From Proteobacteria bacterium UBA2383 (GTDB taxonomy: Bacteria; Pseudomonadota; Gammaproteobacteria; Competibacterales; Competibacteraceae): a stretch of DNA of 9,926 bases. The stretch is from the NCBI GenBank assembly GCA_002343485.1, contig DDST01000121.1, forward strand, positions 1 through 9,926. The letters run 5' to 3'. Below the pieces are notes generated by a model. The model was not told the origin of the DNA, made no database searches, and saw only the letters and a program-made list of their open reading frames with translations. The position numbers were made by a program, and so were the translations under genes. Below, one piece after another: positions 3,991-9,926 of the stretch; position 1 is the first letter of the stretch; the number at the start of each line of letters is the position of its first letter.

Positions 3991-6345
3991 CCCTGGATAC
4001 CGCTGGATACCTATCGCGGCGCGCGCTTCACGTACGGTTTTTCCGTTTTCCGAGACGACCCGCCGTAGACGGTCCAGACCGGCGTCTTTTAATGTTTGTT
4101 CCAGTAACTGGCGGATCGCTTCCGGCTTCTCCAACGTGAGGGCTTGCCGCGCCAACGACGCCATGCGTGAAAAATCCACGCTTCTAATCGCCCACTTTAT
4201 CCGTGGGAGAACCGCGGCGCTCACGCTCAGGCGATTGAATCCCAACCCCAACAAGAGCAGGGCGCCACCGGGATCACCGGCCATTTCCCCGCACACGGCG
4301 ACCGGCTTGCCGGCTGATCTGGATGCATCCACCACCTGCCGAAGCGCGCGCAGCACGGCGGGATGGAGGGGATCCAGCCGTTGCGAGACGTGGAGGTTAC
4401 CACGGTCGATGGCCAGCAGATATTGAGCGAGATCATTGGTGCCGACGGAAAAAAAGTCCACCCGCCGGGCCAGTTCTTCCGCCTGGTAGACCGCGGAGGG
4501 CACCTCGATCATGAGCCCAACCGGCGGGCGAGAAGACGCGACGCCTTCTTCCAGAAGCTGGTGATGCGCTTGGTCGATCAGGGTGAGCGTTTCTTCCACC
4601 TCGGCGACCCCGTTGACCATCGGCAGGAGGAGTCTCAGGTTTCCCAGCCCGGCATTCGCGCGCAACGCGGCCCTGAGCTGGGTGAGAAAGATCTCGGGGT
4701 GATCCAGAGTGAGGCGGATGCCGCGCCAGCCCAGCATCGGGTTCCGTTCCACGAGGGGCAGGTATGGAAGCGATTTGTCACCCCCCACATCCAAGGTCCG
4801 CAGATTGACCGGCAGCGGTGCGACCGCCTGCAGTATCCGCCGATACACCCGCATTTGTTCCTGCTCGCTGGGAAATCGGTCGTAGCGCATGAACAGCAGC
4901 TCGGACCGAAACAGCCCGATGCCCGCCGAGCCGGCGGCCTCCATCAAGGGTACATCCGCAATGAGACCCGCGTTGGTGTAGAGGAACACCTCCACCCCAT
5001 CCGTCGTGCGCGCCGGTAGGTCGCGAAGGGTCTTGAGGTCTTTCTCGAACTCCCGATCTTCGCGGATTAGACACTCGACCTCCTGGCGTAGCATGGGATT
5101 GGGTCGCGGGTATGCCCATCCACGGTTGCCGTCCACAACAACCTCCTGGCCGTCCAAATGCTCCAGTGGTAAACGCCCAACACCGACCACCGCCGGTATG
5201 CCAAGCGCGCGGGCAAGGATGGTCAAATGGGACAGTGAAGAACCCTCCGCCGAGATGATGCCGCGCACCCGGTCACGAGGCACGAGCCCCAGGTCAATGG
5301 CGCTGAGCTGGCGACCGATCAAGATGATGCTCGACGGGCCATCACCTGTGGTTCCGGATCCACCCTGCAAGTGCATGAGTATGCGATGGCCAAGCCCTCG
5401 GATGTCCTCACCTCGTTCCCGCAGGTACGGATCTTCCATTGCGTCGAAGCGCCGCGCATACTCCTCAATGGTCTGTCGAAGCGCACCGGGCGCCCAGTTC
5501 CCCTGGTGGATGCGCGCCACCGCGGCTTCCACGATTTCCGGGCTGTCCAGAATCAACGTATAGGCATCGAACAGCGCCCGGTCCGCTGCGGAGAGCGGAC
5601 CATCAAGGTCCGCGCTGAGCCGCCTGACCTCCTCTTGGACCCGTGCTACGGCTTTGTGTAGACGTTGCTCCTCCATCCTGGGATCTTCCAGCTGGCGGTT
5701 GGGTACCGCACCGAGGTCAGTCGGCGAAAAGACCACGACCCCCGTTCCTATGGCGATCCCAGGGGCTCCCGGTAGCCCTTCAATCCAGCCCCGCTCTGCG
5801 CCATCCGGCCGACATAGGCTGCAAAGATCGCCGCTGGCCCGCGCATAAGCGATCGCGCCGCCCAGTTGGACAGCCAGGGTGGTCAGGATCGCGGTATCGG
5901 CATCGTCGAAACAGCGCACAGCCCGCTGGCGCACGACCAATACGCCCAACACCTTGCTTCGGTGGGTAATCGGCACGCCGAGAAATCCATGGAAGGGTCC
6001 GGAACCGGCCTGGCGAACGAACTCCTGATGCGGCGCTTCGGGTACGTGCGCCAGATTGATGGGCAAGGCGCTCTCGGCCACTCTCCCAATGAGTCCCTTG
6101 CCAAAGCCGAATTGAACCTGTCCGACTGCGGTCGGGGCGAGGCCCGCCGTGGCTACGACCACATGCCGTCGGCGCTCGTGTTCGGTGAAATAGATACTGC
6201 AGGCATCCACCGCCATCAGCACACGCGTGCGCTCCACCACAACCCGCAGCGCCGTCTCCATGTCTGGCGCTGCGTCCACCTCACGAATCACCTGGGCGAG
6301 CGACGCCAGTTTAGAATGCTCGCCGCCCGCTAGCCTGTCATCCAT
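3955..6345 (-). CDS. ptsP: PTSNtr enzyme I: GAF-domain PEP-protein phosphotransferase
   Basis: This 796-residue cytoplasmic protein autophosphorylates from PEP and passes phosphate to NPr (PtsO) in the nitrogen PTS. Domains in order are GAF (about 11-166), EI N-terminal helical region (about 189-326), swivelling phosphohistidine domain with His373 in GSSLSHLTILARALGIPAVVG, and the PEP-binding barrel (about 445-740). The barrel has LFRSELLFMRYDRFPSEQEQ, DVGGDKSLPY, FFSVGTNDLAQYLLAIDR and VCGEMAGDP with the catalytic Cys685. All catalytic motifs are intact. A CxxC pair (175-178) lies in the GAF-EI linker. The C-terminal tail runs longer than usual. An upstream ATG at 6462 lies within nnrS. GGAG at 6353-6356 is 7 nt from the ATG at 6345 but only 1 nt from the ATG at 6351, so 6345 is chosen. 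It lies 35 nt after nnrS, probably co-transcribed. Confidence 0.95.
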   Translation of the reverse strand: MDDRLAGGEHSKLASLAQVIREVDAAPDMETALRVVVERTRVLMAVDACSIYFTEHERRRHVVVATAGLAPTAVGQVQFGFGKGLIGRVAESALPINLAHVPEAPHQEFVRQAGSGPFHGFLGVPITHRSKVLGVLVVRQRAVRCFDDADTAILTTLAVQLGGAIAYARASGDLCSLCRPDGAERGWIEGLPGAPGIAIGTGVVVFSPTDLGAVPNRQLEDPRMEEQRLHKAVARVQEEVRRLSADLDGPLSAADRALFDAYTLILDSPEIVEAAVARIHQGNWAPGALRQTIEEYARRFDAMEDPYLRERGEDIRGLGHRILMHLQGGSGTTGDGPSSIILIGRQLSAIDLGLVPRDRVRGIISAEGSSLSHLTILARALGIPAVVGVGRLPLEHLDGQEVVVDGNRGWAYPRPNPMLRQEVECLIREDREFEKDLKTLRDLPARTTDGVEVFLYTNAGLIADVPLMEAAGSAGIGLFRSELLFMRYDRFPSEQEQMRVYRRILQAVAPLPVNLRTLDVGGDKSLPYLPLVERNPMLGWRGIRLTLDHPEIFLTQLRAALRANAGLGNLRLLLPMVNGVAEVEETLTLIDQAHHQLLEEGVASSRPPVGLMIEVPSAVYQAEELARRVDFFSVGTNDLAQYLLAIDRGNLHVSQRLDPLHPAVLRALRQVVDASRSAGKPVAVCGEMAGDPGGALLLLGLGFNRLSVSAAVLPRIKWAIRSVDFSRMASLARQALTLEKPEAIRQLLEQTLKDAGLDRLRRVVSENGKTVREARAAIGIQRYPGSTAKKEQRGHD

Positions 6346-6380
6346 ATCCATACTCCGGGACCGGTTGATCGACGAGATGC

Positions 6381-7610
6381 TTAGCCTGGCTTTCCGTCGA
6401 TCCGGGGTTGCATCAGAATGGGGGTATAGTGAATGATAAACAGTGCAAAGGCGCTCGACCATAACAGCCCTGCCACGATGAGTCCCGGCAGGTAAAACCC
6501 CGGTACCGCGATTGGGATCACCACGCGTATGATCGCGCTTACGTTAATAACGATAAATGCCGCAATGATAGGGGTGCTCGCCACGATGACGCGGCCGGTG
6601 TGACCCAGAGCGACGCGACTCATCATGCCCAGCGTCAGGCTGCCGATCGCGCCGACCGTCAGTGCGTGAACGGCCGCGCTGGGCATCACCGCCGGTACCA
6701 GGCCGGCGAGTCCCTTCAAGGCAAGGGCGACGACAATCCATGCATGGCCGAGGTGCAAAATCCACAGCATCGGCACGCATCGCGTGGCCAGGGATGGCCA
6801 GCGCCACATACGGATGAGGTTCGCCGCCGCCGCCAGTAACGCCACCGGCCCGACCGAGGCATGCAAGACTGGGAAGAGATCGATCACCAGTACCAGGATG
6901 ACCAGACCGACCGCGAGAACGTCCGCCCAGACCAGGCGACGGACCCGGATCTCGGGCAGCGCGTTGGCGGTAAATACGGGAATCACCCGACCGCCGATCA
7001 CGACCATGATAAGAGTGACCGCATTGAGGGTGAATTGCAGCGCGCGATCACTTCCGGAGGCGAGCATGCCCAATGCCTGGAGGTGGATGACCAGGTTAGC
7101 GCCCGCCAGGGCCAACAGAATAAATGGGAACACAAGGTTGCGGCGATTGCGCGATCGCCATAACGGTGGCAGCAACACCCCGGCAATGGCCGGCAGGAAA
7201 GAGACATCGATCACCGCCACCAGCCATGCGGGCGCGACGGCGGTGGAAAACAGCATGAATCGGGCGGATAGCCATAGTAATGCCAAGCCGGCGAGTAACG
7301 GCCCCGAGGGAGTGGGGAGGCCGGTCCAGTTGCGCACCGCCGTCAGGAGAAAGCCCGCAACAACCGCCATCGTATAACCAAAGAGCATCTCATGGGCATG
7401 CCATCCCACGGACCCCAGATAGGACGGCGCTGACCCTAGCCCGGTGAAAATAGCCAACCAGAGCGGAATGACCAGGGTGGCGAAGGCGCCCGCCAGGAAA
7501 AAGAATGGTCGAAAGCCCAGGTTGAACACGGAGCACCGAAACGGAAGCCCGCTCAACAGCGCCTGCGTTCGCCTGATAACGCTCACGCTGACCGTGGCGA
7601 TTCTTTGCAT
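6381..7610 (-). CDS. nnrS: NnrS family haem/NO-response membrane protein
   Basis: This 409-residue, very hydrophobic protein has about twelve membrane helices and matches NnrS (PF05940). Landmarks are FRPFFFLAG (33-41), HAHEMLFGYTMAVVAGFLLTA (71-91), GGRVIPVFTANALPE (206-220) and HALTVGAIGSLTLGMMSRVALGHTGR (315-340). The conserved His residues (His71, His73, His286, His289, His315, His337) fit the known haem/copper-binding character. NnrS is induced by nitric oxide in denitrifiers and other bacteria and protects metabolism from NO, including iron-sulfur enzyme damage. The ATG at 7610 is preceded by AGGA about 10 nt away. A perfect 13-bp palindrome lies 22 nt upstream. No nitrite or NO reductase genes are in the window, so a detoxification role rather than a denitrification cluster is suggested. 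It is the likely first gene of an nnrS-ptsP unit. Confidence 0.95.
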   Translation of the reverse strand: MQRIATVSVSVIRRTQALLSGLPFRCSVFNLGFRPFFFLAGAFATLVIPLWLAIFTGLGSAPSYLGSVGWHAHEMLFGYTMAVVAGFLLTAVRNWTGLPTPSGPLLAGLALLWLSARFMLFSTAVAPAWLVAVIDVSFLPAIAGVLLPPLWRSRNRRNLVFPFILLALAGANLVIHLQALGMLASGSDRALQFTLNAVTLIMVVIGGRVIPVFTANALPEIRVRRLVWADVLAVGLVILVLVIDLFPVLHASVGPVALLAAAANLIRMWRWPSLATRCVPMLWILHLGHAWIVVALALKGLAGLVPAVMPSAAVHALTVGAIGSLTLGMMSRVALGHTGRVIVASTPIIAAFIVINVSAIIRVVIPIAVPGFYLPGLIVAGLLWSSAFALFIIHYTPILMQPRIDGKPG

Positions 7611-7631
7611 TGGTAATGTGTCCTATATTCT

Positions 7632-7644
7632 TTGAACCATTCAA
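7632..7644 (-). promoter_or_regulatory. 13-bp palindrome upstream of nnrS, possible regulator site
   Basis: TTGAATGGTTCAA (minus strand) is a perfect dyad of 5-bp arms around 3 bp, ending 21 nt before the nnrS ATG. It resembles CRP/FNR-family sites (TTG-N8-CAA for NnrR, TTGAT-N4-ATCAA for FNR) but has N7, one base short, so those regulators may not fit. The close position suggests a repressor. A GC hairpin (CGCCGG/CCGGCG, 7652-7667) lies just upstream of it. Confidence 0.35.
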
Positions 7645-7790
7645 TTGCCGCCGCCGGATTTCCGGCGAAATAAACTTCGTGCTTGCCGCCGCTGGATCAA
7701 AGGGTCTTGGCCGGAAGGATGTTCAAGGTCTTTTGGCCGTGTATGCGCATTGGCGAGCGCATCCATCTCGCCGCGCCTGGCCCGATGGTT

Positions 7791-7816
7791 GGTTTCGGTC
7801 ACGCGACCGATAAACC
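7791..7816. other. Bulged 10-bp stem-loop between the trans-sulfuration gene and nnrS
   Basis: GGTTTCGGTC (7791-7800) pairs with GACCGATAAACC (7805-7816) across a 4-base loop, with a 2-base AT bulge. It lies in the 262-bp intergenic space. It could be a transcription end for the trans-sulfuration gene, but no T-run follows on either strand. Confidence 0.3.
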
Positions 7817-7850
7817 GCCTCGCATCCGAGCCCGCACGAATCCCCTGACC

Positions 7851-7872
7851 GTCATCGCGCGGAGCGAATGAC
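7851..7872 (-). terminator. Weak stem-loop immediately after the trans-sulfuration gene stop
   Basis: Directly after the TGA, GTCAT and ATGAC arms (with inner CGC/GCG) can form an interrupted hairpin. There is no U-tract, so rho-independent termination is unproven. The rest of the 7611-7872 gap holds no gene I can support. Confidence 0.25.
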
Positions 7873-9045
7873 TCACCGCAGCGCCTGTTCCAGGTCATCG
7901 ATCAGATCCTCGACCGCTTCCAGACCGACCGACAAACGCAGCATGCTGTCTGAAATGCCGCGACGAGTCCGCTCCGCCGGCGTCAGTTCGTGGTGCGTCG
8001 TCGTGCAGGGCTGGGTGACCAGGCTTTCGGCGCCACCGAGACTGGGCGCCAGTGCAAACAGCTTGAGCCGATCAGCGACGCGTGTGGCGTCTTCTCGGCG
8101 ACCGGCCACCTCGATGGTCAGCATGCCGCCAAAGCCGTGCATCTGTTTTTTGGCCAAGGCATGAGCTGGAAAATCCGCAAGGCCGGGATAAAACACGCGG
8201 CTCACCTTCGGATGCCGGGTCATGGCTTCGGCGATTTGCTGGGCTGCCGCGTTGTGCTGGCGCACGCGCACCACCAGGGTGCGCAGACTGCGCGAGAGCA
8301 GCGATGCCGTGGCCGGCGCGATCATCGAACCGAGATTCTTGCGCCAGCTCCACACCGGCCCCAGCGACGCCTTCGATCCCATCATCGCGCCGGCGGTGAG
8401 ATCGCTGTGGCCACCGAGATACTTCGTCGCGCTATGCACAACGATATCGGCGCCGAATTCCAGCGGACGCTGGTTGACGGGTGAGGCGAAGGTGTTGTCG
8501 ACGGCAACGAGCGCTCCATGCGCGTGGGCCTTTGTCGCCATGGCGCGAATGTCGAACAACGCCAGCGTTGGATTGGTGGGTGTCTCGAAGAAGACCAGCC
8601 TGATGCCGTCCGCTAGAAGCGCATCAAGCCGGTCCAGTTCGTCACCGAGGATCAAATGAGTCTTGATTCCGAGCAGGGGCAACTGCTGGGCGAGCAGCTC
8701 AAGCGTGCCACCGTAGGCGTCGCCGATGCAGACCACGCCTTCACGGCCATGCGTCAAGAACAATGCGGTCTCGGCGGCCATTCCGGAGCAGAAGGCCCAA
8801 GCCATCTCCGCGCCTTCGATACCGGCCAGCGTTTCTTCCAGCGCAAGGATCGATGGATTCAAGCCATAACGAGTGTAGAAGCTCCCGGGTTTGCGGCCAT
8901 CGACGACGTCGAGAAGGTCGGCCGTCGAGGCGAACGCAAAGGTCGTGGTGTCGTACACCGGAATGTGCGGACTACCGTGCGCGTCCCGGAGACGGTGGCC
9001 GTGAATGCTGCGGGTGGCCAATCCGTACCTGCTGTCTTCCGTCAT
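7873..9045 (-). CDS. Trans-sulfuration PLP enzyme (cystathionine gamma-synthase/lyase type)
   Basis: This 390-residue protein has the usual length of the Cys/Met-metabolism PLP family (PF01053). The PLP Schiff-base lysine is Lys208 in VVHSATKYLGGHSD. Asp183 in AVDNTFASP would hold the pyridine nitrogen, Tyr111 in GDAYGGT would stack on PLP, Tyr57 and Arg59 in FYTRYGLNPS would bind the phosphate from the partner subunit, and Arg370 in LRLSVGLE would bind the substrate carboxylate. The enzyme is cytosolic, normally a tetramer, and handles homoserine esters or cystathionine and cysteine/H2S. Whether it is MetB, MetZ or a gamma-lyase cannot be decided by eye. The ATG at 9045 is chosen over one at 9060 because GGGAAG (9053-9058) is 7 nt from it and overlaps the earlier codons. 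It lies 150 bp downstream of the P450 gene, same strand. Confidence 0.92.
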   Translation of the reverse strand: MTEDSRYGLATRSIHGHRLRDAHGSPHIPVYDTTTFAFASTADLLDVVDGRKPGSFYTRYGLNPSILALEETLAGIEGAEMAWAFCSGMAAETALFLTHGREGVVCIGDAYGGTLELLAQQLPLLGIKTHLILGDELDRLDALLADGIRLVFFETPTNPTLALFDIRAMATKAHAHGALVAVDNTFASPVNQRPLEFGADIVVHSATKYLGGHSDLTAGAMMGSKASLGPVWSWRKNLGSMIAPATASLLSRSLRTLVVRVRQHNAAAQQIAEAMTRHPKVSRVFYPGLADFPAHALAKKQMHGFGGMLTIEVAGRREDATRVADRLKLFALAPSLGGAESLVTQPCTTTHHELTPAERTRRGISDSMLRLSVGLEAVEDLIDDLEQALR

Positions 9046-9123
9046 GTCGCTACTTCCCAACCGATGATCAACCTGTTTTCCTGTGCAAACTGCCAGAAAT
9101 GATCGCCAAGCGGCGGCCGATAA

Positions 9124-9146
9124 GGCCAGAGAGGCGCCATCTGGCC
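9124..9146. other. 7-bp stem-loop between the P450 and trans-sulfuration genes
   Basis: GGCCAGA (9124-9130) and TCTGGCC (9140-9146) form a perfect stem with a 9-nt loop, in the 150-bp gap between two same-strand genes. No T-run follows on the minus strand, so it may be a weak terminator, a regulatory dyad or chance. Confidence 0.3.
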
Positions 9147-9195
9147 GTGAGTCTTGTAGAATCCCCGCATTGCGTGTGTGCGGTACGCCGGGTGC

Positions 9196-9926
9196 TTATC
9201 GGATCCAGAGGGGCAACGTGGCCAGACCGCTCACCGGGTAGACCGCCTGGGTCGGTAATTGGTCCGGCACGAGCTGAATGCGGGTGCTGCGTTCGAGCAG
9301 TTCCTCCATGAGGAGTCGCAACTCCATTCGGGCCAGCGGAGCGCCTGGACAGCGGTGAATGCCCGCGCCATAGAGGAGATTCTTACTGGGATCGCGGTTC
9401 AATCGGAAAGCCTCTGGATCCTCAAAAACGCGGCCGTCCCGATTGGCGGCGATCCAGAGGAGCGAAATCCGCTCGCCGGCCTTGAGTCTTCGGCCGCCGA
9501 TTTCCACGGGGCAGGTTGCGATGCGCCGGTTGGCCGGCAGGGGACCCTGAATCCGGAGGATCTCGTCGATGGCCACGGGCAACAAGGCGGGTTGGGCGCG
9601 CAATTGCTCCTGCAACTCGGCGTGCCGCGCAAGATAATGGGCCAGGATACCGACCGCCGCGGAAATCGTGCCCACCTCCCCGACAGTCCAGTTTCGCAAA
9701 ATACTGATCATCTCTTCCTTGCTCAGTGGCTGCCCCTCCACCTTTTCGTGCATCAGCGTGGCGGTGATGTCGTCCTCGGGCTGTGCTCCAGCCTGGAGGC
9801 GACTTTCCAGCAGGTCGTCGATGAAGTGCTCGAACTCGCGCGCGATTTCAGACAGGGCCTGGCGGTCCTGAGCCCGAGTGGCCTCGTGTTTTCTCCGGGT
9901 CCAGAGCACCATGGGGCCGTGAAGAG
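9196..9926 (-). CDS. Cytochrome P450, C-terminal part (runs off the right edge)
   Basis: The frame ends with TAA at 9196-9198 and stays open through the window edge. The ATG at 9912 is internal, preceded in frame by LHGP, so the N-terminus lies outside. About 243 residues are visible. Counting from that internal Met, they include the I-helix (VGEVGTISAAVG, 77-88), the ExxR motif Glu117-Arg120 (EILR), the meander AANRDGRVFEDPEAF, and the haem loop YGAGIHRCPGAPLAR with the axial Cys188. The haem loop is of the FGxGxHxCxG type used by soluble bacterial class I P450s. The enzyme would be a cytosolic haem monooxygenase needing ferredoxin-type partners, none of which is in view. Oddly, the I-helix acid normally preceding the conserved Thr is Gly81. 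Substrate is unknown. Confidence 0.93.
   Translation of the reverse strand, partial: LHGPMVLWTRRKHEATRAQDRQALSEIAREFEHFIDDLLESRLQAGAQPEDDITATLMHEKVEGQPLSKEEMISILRNWTVGEVGTISAAVGILAHYLARHAELQEQLRAQPALLPVAIDEILRIQGPLPANRRIATCPVEIGGRRLKAGERISLLWIAANRDGRVFEDPEAFRLNRDPSKNLLYGAGIHRCPGAPLARMELRLLMEELLERSTRIQLVPDQLPTQAVYPVSGLATLPLWIR

Noticed and set aside
4363..5019. 218-codon plus-strand frame opposite ptsP
   Set aside because: It lies wholly antisense to well-conserved PEP-binding barrel codons. Long antisense frames are expected in GC-rich genes.
6346..6462. Longer PtsP starting at the ATG at 6462
   Set aside because: It would overlap the nnrS coding end and add residues unlike the family N-terminus. 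The Shine-Dalgarno spacing points to 6345.
6784..7377. 197-codon plus-strand frame opposite nnrS
   Set aside because: Antisense to conserved NnrS helices. The Arg/Thr/Ala-rich translation is typical of a shadow frame.
7641..7898. 85-codon minus-strand frame between nnrS and the trans-sulfuration gene
   Set aside because: It begins inside the trans-sulfuration gene, ends inside the nnrS regulatory region, has no family resemblance and no clear ribosome binding site.

Overview
The window looks like chromosomal DNA from a GC-rich proteobacterium, most likely a gammaproteobacterium and possibly a sulfur oxidiser. I infer this from the gene content (a GAF-containing PTSNtr enzyme I, NnrS, a Yip1-family membrane protein, a TauE/SafE carrier). 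No RNA gene or marker settles the taxonomy. No CRISPR array, tRNA, rRNA or recognisable phage module is visible.

Positions 1-1150 are a graveyard of insertion sequences with no intact gene. They hold the C-terminal end of an IS6-family transposase (minus strand), the C-terminal end of an IS5-family transposase (plus strand), and between them a 314-bp element bounded by 37-bp terminal inverted repeats with no transposase of its own. The two transposase fragments stop at the outer edges of this MITE-like element, so it marks a rearrangement junction. A third, doubtful fragment (IS1182-like) lies at 187-243. Another dead transposase, of the IS3 family, lies at 2872-3180.

Positions 1241-3228 carry a MarR-family regulator gene and a Yip1-family inner-membrane protein gene, both on the minus strand. 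A 480-bp non-coding stretch between them is full of dyads. A promoter with an embedded dyad is proposed upstream of the Yip1 gene, next to the IS3 remnant.

Positions 3229-9926 are ordinary, dense coding sequence. A TauE/SafE-type membrane carrier (plus) converges on and overlaps the 3' end of ptsP (minus). ptsP encodes a GAF-domain PEP-protein phosphotransferase, the first enzyme of the nitrogen-related phosphotransferase relay, and lies 35 nt downstream of nnrS, a multi-haem-ligand membrane protein linked to nitric oxide tolerance. Further upstream on the same strand are a PLP-dependent trans-sulfuration enzyme (cystathionine gamma-synthase/lyase type) and the C-terminal part of a cytochrome P450 that runs off the right edge.

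Working together: nnrS and ptsP look like one transcription unit, which pairs NO-stress physiology with a regulatory phosphorelay. The trans-sulfuration enzyme and TauE-type carrier both touch sulfur metabolism, but a functional link is only inference. I do not see a complete undescribed multi-gene system here. The most unusual items are the TIR-bounded element at the IS5/IS6 junction, the dyad-rich non-coding block at 1821-2098, and a P450 lacking the usual I-helix acid.
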